Shown here: piece after piece, positions 1 to 11,327 of the stretch
How positions within the stretch are numbered: the first letter of the stretch is position 1
Layout of the letters: every line of letters begins with the position of its first letter
NCBI GenBank assembly: GCA_012931725.1
Contig: CM022944.1
Coordinates: 60,738,247-60,802,246 of the forward strand
Direction of reading: 5' to 3'
Source: Litsea cubeba
Taxonomy: Eukaryota > Streptophyta > Magnoliopsida > Laurales > Lauraceae
DNA length: 64,000 nucleotides
Notes under the pieces: model-generated
What the model was told of the DNA's origin: nothing
Seen by the model: the letters and a program-made list of their open reading frames with translations, nothing else
Databases searched by the model: none
Program-made: the position numbers and the translations under genes

Positions 1-949
1 AACATTAACTCATTCCACTAAAGAGTTATGGTTGAACTCCAGGGACAAATATATAATATAATAAGCTCGTCATAAAATGACAGTTGTCTTCGACCTACTA
101 AGTGTAATGACCTGAATGCCCCTCTATGTAACATCCATAATCGAGTCAGGTAATCACATGTACTATCAACCTTCCCGATTACATCTAAACCTTAGAACTT
201 CATATCCTTAACATAATCATCATCCGGATATTATTCTCTTGGTCTAGGGAGCGACCCACAAGTTCAATATCCATATGGAACATCCATATACTAAGATCTT
301 AGATTTTGATGATTAATCGGATAATTCTAAGGGGACGATTATTCCATCATCAGATGGCATAGATTCTATATTGCATCTGCACGTCCCAACTGATCAAGTC
401 CGAGTACCCAAAACACAGAGCTGTTGACCCATGAAAAGAATCTCACTCATAGTGAATTAAAGCACAAGAACTTGACTTTGTCAGTTCATCCACAAATGCT
501 CAAGATTAAGAGCACTGGTCACTCAGTAGCATGAGGTGACTTGATCTCTCTCTGTGATAGTACTATTTTAGAGATCACACCTACCATGGTCCTGTTCAAT
601 GCATTGCATATGCACTAATGAGATAAATCCGGGAAAGCCCTCCCATGACTTAGGTAAGTCACCCTGAATACAGGAGAGTCTCTCACTATAACTTATACCA
701 AGATGAAGTGCCCAGCTCCATCTCTCAGTTATGAACAAATATGTTGTTTCCAGTGTCCATGAATTAGACCTATCTGTGTGTAGACACTACACACCTAATT
801 CATTTACTAGAAACAATGGGCCTTACATAACCATACATATATACATGTTTAAGCAGAAAAGAGTCATTCCATTAAATAACCAGTCAATATCCAGTAACAA
901 AAGATGAGAGTGCAGCTAGTGGGCTTTAGGGCATACACCAATCCCAACA
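1..949 (-). repeat. Copia 3' LTR (partial, cut by window start)
   Basis: Positions 1-949 match 7549-8495 almost base for base with scattered substitutions. The inner edge ends at CCAATCCCAACA, which is the TGTTGGG LTR start on the minus strand. About 1 kb of this LTR lies left of the window. Confidence 0.95.
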
Positions 950-962
950 AACTCCCACTTGC
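950..962 (-). other. Copia polypurine tract
   Basis: Minus-strand purine-rich stretch (AAGTGGGAGTT) directly before the 3' LTR; expected primer for plus-strand DNA synthesis. Confidence 0.75.
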
Positions 963-963
963 A

Positions 964-1713
964 CTAGAGATCACTACTTCCTAACCTAACACCCATAGAC
1001 TCAACATGAGAAGTAAAGACTTTCTCAGTAAGAGTCTTTGTGAATGGGTCAGCTAAGTTATTTGCTGAAGCAATATGCTCCACCACTATTTCTCCATCCT
1101 GAATGAATTCCCGAATCAAGTGGTACTTTCTCTGCATGTGCTTGCCTTTCTTGTGATTCCTGGGCTCTTTGCACTGTGCTACAGCACCAGTGTTATCGCA
1201 GTACATGACAATCGGTTTTTGCACTGCAGAAACAACTCCCAATTCCAATAGGAATTTTCTGAGCCATACTGCTTCCTTCGCAGCTTCTGATGCCACCACA
1301 TACTCTGCTTGAAAGGTTAGCATATAATCTTTCGTTCTCTGAAGATACTTGAATATATGCCTAATAGCTGTCCAATGCATAGGTCCAGGGTTTGACTGAT
1401 ATCTGCTAACCATGCCAACGGCAAAGCAAATATCTGGTCTAGTACATAACATAGCATACATGAGGCTTCCAACAGCGGATGCATATGGAACTCTCCTCAT
1501 GCTCTCTATCTCTTCAGATGTCTTTGGACATTGATCTCGAGACAGTGGTACTCCATGTCTAGAAGGTAGGAGGCCCTTCTTGGAATCATGCATGTTAAAC
1601 TTGACCAATATCTTCTCAATATATGAACATTGGGATAAGGCTAACATCTTATTCTTGCGATCTTGCAAAAGCTTGATCCCTAAGATATAGCTGGCCTCAC
1701 CCAAATCCTTCAT
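964..1713 (-). pseudogene. Copia pol: RT C-terminal part and truncated RNase H
   Basis: This 249-codon open stretch begins with MKDLGEASYILGI, typical of the region just after the copia RT active site, and continues through the RT connection (RPDICFAVGMVSRYQSNPG). RNase H follows, with the C-terminal motifs YCDNTGA and the basic KHMQRKYHLIREF segment. The usual first half of RNase H, with the D-S-D-F, TSG and W-S-K-Q motifs, is missing: RTKDYMLTF is joined directly to QAEYVVASEA, an in-frame loss of roughly 50 codons. It is separated from the RT core by two in-frame stops between 1714 and 1749. The enzyme could not be active. Lineage beyond Ty1/copia is not certain. Confidence 0.9.
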
Positions 1714-1749
1714 CTGAAATTAAGAGGATAACCAAACCTTTGTGGATGA

Positions 1750-2091
1750 CTATAAACCTACATCATTTCCTATGAGTAATATGTCATCTATATACAGAAT
1801 AAAAAATGCAACTGCTTTTCCACTTCCTTTCTTATACACACATGGTTCATCAATGTTTCGATCAAAGCCAAAAGATTTGATTGCCTGATTAAACTTGATG
1901 TTCCATGCTCTAGATGCTTGCTTAAGTCCATAAATGGACTTCTTAAGTTTACAAACCATGTTATCTTGGCCATTAGCAATGAAACCCTCTCGTTGCATCA
2001 TATAGATGCATTTGTCAAGACTTCCATTAAGAAAAGCTGTCTTGACATCCATTTGCCATATCTCATAGTCATAATGACATGCGATGGCCAA
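1750..2091 (-). pseudogene. Copia pol: reverse transcriptase core fragment
   Basis: A 113-codon fragment with the classic copia RT blocks: WQMDVKTAFLNG near the start, KLKKSIYGLKQASRAWN in the middle and the catalytic YIDDILLIG near the end. It would copy element RNA into DNA in the cytoplasmic particle. It is in the same frame as the fragments on both sides but bounded by stops (two within 2092-2166, two within 1714-1749), so the original polyprotein was one reading frame now broken by nonsense changes rather than indels. Confidence 0.92.
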
Positions 2092-2166
2092 GAGAATCCT
2101 TATGGACTAAAGCATAGCCACCGGTGAAAAGGTTTCCTCATAATCGATACCCTCTTTCTGAGTATA

Positions 2167-3318
2167 TCATTTCGCCACCAGTCTTGCTTTGAAGGTTTCT
2201 ACCTTCCCATCCACTCCTCTCTTCCTCTTGTAGATCCACTTGCACCCTATGGGTTTAATCCCTTCAGGTGCATCTACAAGTTCCCAGACTTGATTGTAAT
2301 ACAAAGAATCCATTTCAGATTTCATCGCTTGCTGCCACATGTCAGCATCTATATCCGTTACTGCTTCATCATAACTAGTAGGATCCTCAACCAGATCTCC
2401 AGAGTCTGTCTTAAAAGACACTCCTAGATATCTTTCTGGCTGTCTAGAAATTCTCCCACTACGACGAGGCTCCGGAGTGTTAAAAGAAATATCTTGTTCA
2501 TCTACTATCTCAGGATCTGGTACAGATGTTATAGAAGATCCCGGAAGAATCTCCTCAAGGGTTTCTTTACAACTAAGCTCTTGGTGCATCAAACAATCAT
2601 CCTCCAAGTACCTAGCATGAGTGCTGATAAGCACTTTTTGCTCCTTTGGATGATAAAAGATGCCACCTCTCGTTCCCTTAGGATACCCAATGAAGTAGCA
2701 CATTTCCGATATGGGTTCCAGCTTGGTAGCTTTATCATTCAGTACATAGGCCGGACAACCCCAAATGTGGATATGTCTTAAACTAGGTTTTCGACTTATC
2801 CACATTTCTTGGGGTGTCCTAGGTACTGATTTAGAAGGTACCAGATTTAAAATGTATGCTGCTGCTTCTAGGGCATATCCCCAAAAAGATATAGGTAGGG
2901 TTGCATGACTCATCATGGACCTTACCATGTCAAGAAGGGTACGGTTTCTTCTCTCCGCTACACCATTTTGCTGGGGTGTGCCCGGTGCAGACAACTGAGA
3001 CACAATCCCATGTTGTGTGAGGTACTCTTTGAACTCACCCAGGAGGTACTCGCCACCTCGATCAGATTGAAGGGCTTTGATATGTTTCACTAGTTGTAGC
3101 TCCGCCTCAGCCTTGAATTGCTTGAATTTATCAAACGCCTCAGACTTGCGTTGCATTAAGTACACATATCCATACCTAGAGTAATCATCGGTGAAGGTGA
3201 TGTAATACTCATACCCTCCTCGAGCCGGTTTGTTCATAGGACCACACACATCAGTGTGAATCAATTCTAACAACTCCTTTGACCTTAGTCCCTTTCCAGA
3301 GAATGACTTTTTGGTCAT
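2167..3318 (-). pseudogene. Copia pol: integrase and RT N-terminus
   Basis: A 383-codon stretch holding the DDE integrase core: the first Asp in HTDVCGPM, the second in SDRGGEY and the Glu in PQQNGVAERRNRTL, followed by the copia WGCPAYV block and the variable linker. It ends at the RT start (WELVDAPEGIKPIGCKWIYKRK...KARLVAK). The HHCC zinc-binding segment lies just upstream (3320-3420) but is broken by stops. Integrase inserts the cDNA into chromosomes. All three DDE residues are visible, yet the flanking stops make the whole non-functional. Confidence 0.92.
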
Positions 3319-3407
3319 CTTTCACTTGAGACAAGATTCGCACTGAGGAAAAGGTTCGAAATCTAATGAGCTCAAAGGCCCATCTTCTACCAACCTCTAA
3401 ATCCGTT

Positions 3408-4144
3408 TTAGGTTAATGTGACCCAAACGTAAGTGCCAAAGATGTGTGTCATTGAAGATACCTTCCTTTTAAGGAAAGTTGAGTTTTCTTGTTGTATATT
3501 ATGCAGTGTGGGAGCAATAGGATATATATAAAATAAGTTGTCATGTATTCTACCGGAACATATAATATTTCCATCTCTACTGATATCAACACCAGAATGG
3601 AAAGAAACTGAATAATTCAATTCAATTAATCTGGAAACTGAAATTAAATTCTTCCTCATGTCCGGAACATAGAAAACATTATTTAAAACTAATATCCTAT
3701 CACATGGAAAATGTAAGGTAACAACTCCTACTGCAACCGCCCAAACTTTAGCTCCAGTTCCGACTCTAAAGGCAAACTCTCCTTTATCAATCCTCTGCAT
3801 TATTTGAAACCCCTGCAATGAATTGCAGATATGATTAGTGGCTCCTGAGTCTACTATCCATGAGTCAGTAGAATCAACCACTAGACAAGTTTCAATGTAG
3901 TATGAAAAAGATGTACCTTTCTTAACTGAGGCCAGGAACTTGGGACAATCTTTCTTCCAATGACTTTTGCGGCCACACTTGAAGCATTTCCCTTTGGGCT
4001 TTCCATCTGTACCTTGTCCTTCTTATTACCAGTATTGTCCTTTTTCTTCCCTTTTCCCTTATTCTGCTTCTTCTTGAACTTCTTCTCTTTCGGGTTTTGT
4101 TTAGAGGAAGACTGGAAAAAATGAGCTTGGGCTTTGGGCTTCAT
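3408..4144 (-). pseudogene. Copia gag zinc knuckle, protease and GAG-pre-integrase
   Basis: From the gene start (4144) there is a very lysine-rich gag tail and a CCHC knuckle (CFKCGRKSHWKKDC). Then comes the aspartic protease with active site IVDSGATNHICN near 3850, followed by the YVPDMRKNLISVSRL block typical of copia protease/GAG-pre-integrase junctions. The zinc knuckle and protease lie in reading frames that meet near 3881. The protease active Asp is retained. The reading frame ends at 3408, just where the integrase HHCC motif should begin. Confidence 0.88.
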
Positions 4145-4168
4145 GATGGCCTCCGCCGCCTGGAGTTC

Positions 4169-4831
4169 TTAAATTAAGTCAGGTAGAGTCATGTCCATCT
4201 TGCTCATATTGAAATTGAGCTTGAACTGATTGAAAGAGTTCGGCAGAGTTTCGAGAATCATGTCAGTTTGACTCTCTGCATCAATCTCAGCCCCTAGAAT
4301 CTCAGCTACATTGAAACAATCCATCAGCTTGAGCATATGCTCTCTGACAGGTGTTCCCTCAGCCATCCTAGTATTCATGATAGTCCTCATAGCAGCTTGC
4401 CTAGCTGGCCTGCTGTTGTCTGCGAACATCTCAGACAAGGACATCATGATTTCATAGGCTGTGTCCATTTGCTCGTGCTGTGTTTGCAACACGTTGGACA
4501 TGGAAGCGAGCATGTAGCATTTAGCCATGCTATTCGCTTTCTTCCATTTCCTCTCAGCCTCTAACTGGTCATCAGTAGAATTAGCATCAATATCAGGACA
4601 AGTTTCCAGCAAGACATACTTGTACTCCTCAGCAGTGAGTACTATGTCAAGATTTCTCTTCCAATCTACGTAGTTAGGTCCAGTCAGTTTGTTCTCACGA
4701 AGAATGCACATCAGCGGACTAAAAGAATCTTTACCCATCTCTCTCTGGATATGAAACGGTTTATAATTAGACATACAGTATATATGTAATATGCATATGG
4801 TGCTTGTTATAAATGGAAAAACAGAGCACAA
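4169..4831 (-). pseudogene. Copia gag (capsid-like)
   Basis: This 220-codon stretch contains the UBN2-like gag core of plant copia elements: LTGPNYVDWKRNLDIVL near the N-terminus and MAEGTPVREHMLKLMDCF and LETLPNSFNQFKLNF near the end. The most likely start is the internal Met of MSNYKPF or MGKDSFSP rather than the first Met, because gag cores of this kind begin shortly before the LTGPNY block. It ends at an in-frame TAA (4169-4171), after which the same frame continues into the zinc-knuckle region, so this is a nonsense-truncated gag-pol start. Confidence 0.88.
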
Positions 4832-6487
4832 AACTTTTTACATTATTCAGCCCCAATCATAATGTATCAGTGTTTCAACCTCCTCATAGACCCTCCATCG
4901 AAGGGATGGCCGAGCCTACAGTCATGTTGAATTAAGGCATACTTATTTGGATTATCACTATCTGGACACACATATCCAGTGGTAGTCCAATCACTGATTG
5001 GTTTGGCCTCATATGACAAATAACCCTTAACTCCTAAGGAGAGGTCATTACCGTCTTATGTCAAGTGTATAACCATCTCTTATGAAATTTCCCAGAATGT
5101 CTATGATTAAGTCCTCCGAAGGGAAGAGACTTTTATCCATTCTAGAAGTGACCTTTAGTAAAGAGCTCCACCGAAGGGATGGCCGCTCCCACCAACACTT
5201 CATTGACATTCTATAGAAGTGATCTTTAGTAAAGAACTCCACCGAAGGGATGGCCGCTCCTACTAACACCTCATTAAGAATATTCACATTAGTTCACCCA
5301 TTAACCCATCAAAGCGGTCTTTAGTGAAGAACTCCACCGAAGGGGTGGCCGCTCCTACTAACACCTTAATGAGATAACATGAACCAAAATTGGAAGGCCG
5401 TGGGCTCTTTCCAAAAACCCCTCTCCCACTTGATTATTTATCACTAGGGTTTATACTTTTTGACCTTTACATTGTTTACTCAAAAGCTCTTTTAAATCTA
5501 GCAAACTTGGTTAATTAAATTTATGACTCAATGACTTAAGTCATCTTAAAAATAAATAACCTTTGCTTTAAAACATTTGACCAAATCCCTTCAAAGAATC
5601 AAAAACCTAACTTGGGTTATGGAAACCCATAGGTAGCATCTAATTAGATTTTAGTTTAGCCTTCTTTGGAAACCAAGGGTACGGAGATAAACTAAACCCT
5701 ATCCAATTTTAAACCTTAGACAAAATAGAAGGTGCTGGTCTAAGTTCCGTTTAAAACAACTTGCTAAACTAAAAACAATCTAATATAAAAAGATTCCAAT
5801 TTTAAAACCTAATGGTGGCCATGTTTCTAGGTGACAATTATAGCAATTATATAAAGCATTCATCCATGCATTCCATATATAAGAGCAAATAAAAGTATGC
5901 AATCCTTGATGGCTCCCTGCTCTTTGGACTTCTAATCCTTATCGAACTAGGACATCAAGAATAGATCTCATCTTTCACCAAGAAGTCTTGTCTCCTCCAC
6001 CACCAAGGAATCCGGTTAAATGCAACCTTTCTTGCTTGAAACTTTCTTCTTCTTGCTTGTTCCAATAAATTAAATTTATACAAGCAAACCTATAAAAAAC
6101 AAAACCCCAAATTACATTGGAGATACCTATGCTTTTCAAGAAAGCTTACATCAAGACTAGTTGGAATAAAAGTAAAGAAAGAATTACAACTTCCTATGAT
6201 TGCTAAACGCGCAATCGTACACTTTCCAACTATTGAAAAAACATCCAAATCCACATAACAATCATGCGAACCATCAAGGATGCAATATATGGCTGCAAAC
6301 AAAGAGGTTAGTGCATGCAAACACACTATGTGCATCATTAAACAAATCTGAAAAATAAATTCCAGCAATGTTAATGAAACTTGCACATAACATGCATCAC
6401 AACATAACTTTAGTAGGGTGCCACCATGCCCATAATCAATCTAGGATTAATTATACACAATATGGGATCATGATTTCGCATGGAGTG
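4832..6487 (-). other. Copia 5' untranslated leader
   Basis: A stretch of 1.65 kb between the primer-binding site and gag with no credible coding sequence. It is AT-rich and contains a degenerate repeat array at 4890-5365. The short open frames here show no recognisable domain. Confidence 0.7.
4890..5365. repeat. Degenerate tandem repeat in copia leader
   Basis: The core CACCGAAGGGATGGCCGCTC recurs near 5169, 5241 and (with one change) 5336, with a diverged form near 4898. It is followed by CCTACTAACACCT-like text and preceded by TCTTTAGTAAAGAACTC. Spacing is about 72, then 95, then longer. Confidence 0.8.
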
Positions 6488-6499
6488 GCTCTGATACCA
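6488..6499 (-). other. Copia primer-binding site
   Basis: Minus strand reads TGGTATCAGAGC, complementary to the 3' end of initiator tRNA-Met, one base inside the 5' LTR. Confidence 0.9.
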
Positions 6500-6500
6500 C

Positions 6501-8495
6501 TGAAAGAAACTGCGATTCAGATTTGAACATCACTAGCGGAAGACATTCATGGCTAATTTGTAACATGACAGATTTTAAAAAATCTGATTTCGCAGCATAA
6601 ATTAGCCATAGTGATCGCAAAAGAACTCCATGAATTCATGACCAACAAGTGTATAATTAAAGGAGAATGAAGAAGACTATTACCTTGAAGATTTGTAGAC
6701 TTCAAATCTCTGGAAAAACAGATCCAAAGGGCCGAACTCAGACTTGCAATTAGCAAACAAATTGCCTTTGATCTTCTTCTCTATCTCACTTCCAAATCTG
6801 ATTGGCTAAGATGGTGGGATCTTAATCTAGGAATTGAGAGCTATTTTTCTAAGGAAAAATCTCAGACCTTAAGCTCTCTTCAATGAAGAAGAAAGCAATC
6901 CAAGGCTGGACGTGTGGGACTATGCACTCTCTTAGTATTTCTATGTTGGACGTCCAAGGGCTTGCACACTCTCCTTTTTATAGAAACTTTGGAAACCTTT
7001 CCTAAAAGTTTATCTCTTCTAATTCTCATAGATGTCCTAAAAGGAAAGTATAATCTAAAGATTTATTTCCTTTTAGAAACACTCCAATTAGAAAAGGAAA
7101 CTAAAGGAACTTCCATAAACTTTAGCAATTAGTAATCCTAGTTGCACAACACTTACTAATTTAAGTTTCTAATCCAAAAAGGAAACTTTCTTATAGGAAT
7201 ACTAATCCAAAGAGGAGTCCAACCTTCCAAGTAGAGAGTCCTACTCAAAGTTGGAAACCTTACCCATGGAAATCCCATTATGGACGTCTCACATGATAAT
7301 GCATACCATGGCCCACTAATAATTTATCTAGAATTAAATTCATATATGCCATCAAAGGCCTATTTGAATTTAAACTCAAAATTATTTTTTCCACTAAAAT
7401 AATTCATCCAAATGTTATCTAAACATTTTAGGAAACCATTCCAATCTTGGAAAGTGACTAGGGAAGGGACCAAAAGACATATTTGCCCTTGGCTCCCAAA
7501 ATGACCAAAATGTCCATGCTAAACCCATAGCAACATAAAGACCATTTTAACCTTAACTCATTCCACTAAAGAGTTATGGTTGAACTCCAGGGACAAATAT
7601 ATAATATAATAAGCTCGTCATAAAATGACAGTTGTCTTCGACCTACTAAGTGTAATGACCTGAATGCCCCTCTATGTAACATCCATAATCGAGTCAGGTA
7701 ATCACATGTACTATCAACCTTCCCGATTACATCTAAACCTTAGAACTTCATATCCTTAACATAATCATCATCCGGATATTATTCTCTTGGTCTAGGGAGC
7801 GACCCATAAGTTCAATATCCATATGGAACATCCATATACTAAGATCTTAGATTTTGATGATTAATCGGATAATTCTAAGGGGACGATTATTCCATCATTA
7901 GATGGCATAGATTCTATATTGCATCTGCACGTCCCAACTGATCAAGTCCGAGTACTCAAAACACAGAGTTGTTGACCCATGAAAAGAATCTCACCCATAA
8001 TGAATTAAAGCACAAGAACTTGACTTTGTCAGTTCATCCACAAATGCTCAAGATTAAAAGCATTGGTCACTCAGTAGCATGAGGTGACTTGATCTCTCTC
8101 TGTGATAGTACTATTTTAGAGATCACACCTACCATGGTCTTGTTCAATGCATTGCATATGCACTAATGAGATAAATCCGGGAAAGCCCTCCCATGACTTA
8201 GGTAAGTCACCCTGAATACAGGAGAGTCTCTCACTATAACTTATACCAAGATGAAGTGCCCAGCTCCATCTCTCAGTTATGAACAAATATGTTGTTTCCA
8301 GTGTCCATGAATTAGACCTATCTGTGTGTAGACACTACACACCTAATTCATTTACTAGAAACAATGGGCCTTACACAACCATATATATACATGTTTAAGC
8401 AGAAAAGAGTCATTCCATTAAATAACCAGTCAATATCCAGTAACAAAATATGAGAGTGCAGCTAGTGGGCTTTAGGGCATACACCAATCCCAACA
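6501..8495 (-). repeat. Copia 5' LTR
   Basis: A 1995-bp direct repeat of the left LTR. It starts at TGAAAGAAACTGCG (plus strand) next to the primer site and ends at CCCAACA next to the target duplication CTAAG. Confidence 0.93.
6973..6982 (-). promoter_or_regulatory. Putative TATA box of copia 5' LTR
   Basis: Minus strand reads TATAAAAAGG, inside the 5' LTR about 475 bp before its inner end; likely sets the U3/R border. Confidence 0.55.
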
Positions 8496-10907
8496 CTAAG
8501 AAGTCATCAGGCTGATCCGCCTGTACTTCTTTCGTTGTCTCCTCCTCGGGATAGAAGGACTCGGTACCTATGCACCAAGAGTAGCATCGTCAACACGACG
8601 GTTGACAAGCAATGTATATATAAATGATAACAAGATCTGCAAATCAAATCAGAGTGAACAAGAGACAAGATCAATAGAAACATATGCATTTCAGACAAAA
8701 GAAGTGCATAGTATACGAATCATAAACAATCTAGCAAATAGGCAAGTCACATAAGCTAATACACCACGGATAATTTCACATGACCCTCCATACTCAACAT
8801 GAGAGCTGTGGTAGAGTGGCACAGGATGAAACCCGGCAAGCAAGCAAGCAAGAGGGATACTAAGGGACAAACAAGATCAAGAATGCAAGATGTATCCGAT
8901 GGTGTACAATCCATCAAAATGTAAAAAGTAGCACTGCGCAGACTTTCAAACCAAGGTCCTTACACAGGTGGTGCCCCACCCTGTATTGGGCGTTAACAGC
9001 TGAGTGATGCCTGACACAAGAGTCCTAGACAAGTAATAGTGAGGAAACTAGGTTTAATTGCGTGAACAAGATTCATCAATCAACAGAGAAACTACTTTTC
9101 CATTTATCAAATCAAGAACAATCAAGCAAGCTTCATCAATCATTAAGTAGTTCTCATCAAGCTTTACAATTAAAGCTACCTAGCCTTAACACTTCCATCA
9201 ATCAATAGACAAGATAAACAAGACATCAAGGGGATCCTAGGTCATCATCTAAGTTCCTCATGTAATCCCCAACCAAAACAAGTAAAGCAATCTATAGAAC
9301 ATGAACATTTCATGTAGAAAGTACCAAATGGTACAATTTAGAATCGAGAGCGATAAATAATCCAATCTTAGGTTAATAGTTATTACCATACTCTCGTACA
9401 ACACTATTCAGTCAACGAAAGGAATAAGGTTCGCGACACCCAAACAAACAATCTTCGTGCATAGATATAAAAGAGGGTATCCCGTTGTCCCGTACCGTTC
9501 AAGATTGATATAAGTTAAAAAACTGAGAAAACAGGAATAATGACGAGAAAATGCATGCCCAGAACATTCCTCGTATCAAGTCAAATGAGTCCAAAAAGGG
9601 TAATCAAGGTTCCACCTAAGTCCATAGACTAAGGATAATTCCTTTCGAAAAAGGAGGAATTCGGTCAGCTAGGTTCGGTTAGCCGAGATCATACCGAAAA
9701 GGTGACCGACTGCATTAAAAACCCAGAAAACGAGCTCTCTGGAATTCTAACCGACAGGCCTCCCCAAGTGCATTTCTGTAACTGAAATTGAAGTTCGGTT
9801 AGACGATATTGCAATTCGGCTAGCCGACACCCAGGTTCGGCTGACCGACTGCGCCCAGAATTCTGAAGTGAATTCTGTACAGAAAACAAAATGGGGAGTT
9901 TTACTCCCTTCCATCATTCACACCTGCAAACAAGGAAAATAGGGCCTTGCTCTCACCACATACATCCATACCCCCTCCTCAAGTCCATCAATCTTTCAAT
10001 TTAATTTCCAATTAATTTCATTAAACAATGAAAGAAGATTATCATGCTTTCATTTCAAATCAATCATGATAAGAGCATAGGGTCATCTAAGCATTTCAGT
10101 CATCATTTCAAGGGAGAAACAACATATCTAAGCATAAATATATAAATTCACTTGCCTTAATGATGAGCTAAGATAAAATCCCAAGAGAAATTGGGGAAAT
10201 CCTTCTTTGAGCTCAAAAGTGGAGGAAACACTCTAAATCCCAAAGTCTTTCTACAAAATGAATGCAATGGGATGGAGTGAGTCTCCCTAATCCATTTCTA
10301 ACTAAAAGGAAGAAGATTAGCTATGGTTAAAAGCTTTGGAGGCCTACATTTCAATGGGTTGTTAATGGAAAGTCTTGAAAATGAGATGGTTGTGATCTTG
10401 GAGCTTTGAGGAAGATGATGTGGAGCTTGGCCTGCGAAAATGGAGGTTCTATGGCTGGCGTTGGCAAGGAGGTAGTGAAGAGGAAGAAGAGCATGAATAG
10501 TAGTGAAATGGAGATACAGATGAAGAAGGAATGAGTCATCCAGATGATAAGGCTTTTAATAGAATAGGATGAAGGTTAATATGGGTTTAGTCCTCGGTTC
10601 ACTTAAGTGATTATTTGGGCCTCTTTCTCGCGTCGAATCGAAACGCGATAAAAGACTAAAGTTCATGAAATGACGAGACCTATCCGATGCACCCAAACTC
10701 ATAAAAACTCATAATCTCAATTAAACCCCTAAAAACTTCCCAAAATTGCAAACCACCCCCTACTGTACCCAAACGCACTCCGAATCACGTGAGATTTCAT
10801 CCACACGATTCATACGTCAAACCCGACTCGCTAAGACTCTAAACACACTTACTCACTAATCAACCAATTAATTATAAATAATATAAGCTAAGGGTCGGGA
10901 TGTTACA
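8496..10907 (-). repeat. Gypsy (Tekay-type) 3' LTR, split by copia
   Basis: Matches 16177-18567 closely with small indels. The remaining ~405 bp that match 15771-16176 must lie left of the copia element, outside the window. It ends at GGGATGTTACA, the LTR start on the minus strand. Confidence 0.92.
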
Positions 10908-10918
10908 TCCTCCCCGCC
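10908..10918 (-). other. Gypsy (Tekay-type) polypurine tract
   Basis: Minus strand reads GGCGGGGAGGA immediately before the TGTAACATCC LTR start. Confidence 0.85.
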
Positions 10919-10943
10919 TTGGACTATTTGGTCCTCCAAATCT

Positions 10944-11327
10944 CTAACACTCCTCTGGTAGAAGCTCTGGATACTTCTCCTTAATCTGGTCCCTGAGTTC
11001 CCAAGTTGCTTCGCTCGGTCTGTGGTGCTCCCACTGTACTTTGACCCAATGAATGGTCCTTGTCCTCAAAACATGTTCCTTGGTGTCTATGATCTCCTTC
11101 GGCCTCTCAACGAATGTATTATCTGGCTGGACATCTAACGGCTCATTTTGAAGCACATGGGTAAGGTCTGGTACATATCTCCTCAACATGGAAACATGAA
11201 AAACCCAGTGGACTCCTGATAACGCTGGCGGTAAAATCAGTCTGTAAGCCACTTCTCCCACGCGCATATCAATCTCAAAAGGTCCGATAAATCTCCGAGC
11301 CAACTTACCTTTCTGCCCAAACCTCAT
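10944..11327 (-). pseudogene. Gypsy integrase C-terminus with chromodomain-like tail
   Basis: This 127-codon fragment contains the integrase C-terminal block (GKLARRFIGPFEI, then FHVSMLRRYVPD). A degenerate chromodomain follows (HWVKVQWEHHRPSEATWELRDQIKEKYPEL split over residues ~93-122) and ends at a natural-looking stop after LLPEEC. The chromodomain of such elements is thought to direct integration to heterochromatin. It is out of frame with the preceding RNase H-integrase stretch because of a one-base change near 11350, where the two frames overlap by four bases. Confidence 0.9.

Larger units (their letters stand above)
1..8495 (-). mobile_element. Ty1/copia LTR retrotransposon, degenerate, 3' end off window
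   Basis: The left LTR (1-949) and right LTR (6501-8495) are near-identical direct repeats flanking gag, protease, integrase, reverse transcriptase and RNase H fragments, all on the minus strand and in copia order (integrase before RT). LTR ends read TG...CA, beginning TGTTGGGATTGG on the minus strand. A primer site and a purine tract lie at the expected internal LTR edges. The element interrupts the LTR of the neighbouring gypsy element: the sequence after 8495 (CTAAGAAGTCATC) matches the uninterrupted LTR at 16177. The 5-bp target duplication should be CTAAG; the other copy is off the window. Long LTRs suggest an Angela/TAR-type lineage, which is only a guess. Many stops make it non-autonomous. 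Confidence 0.95.
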
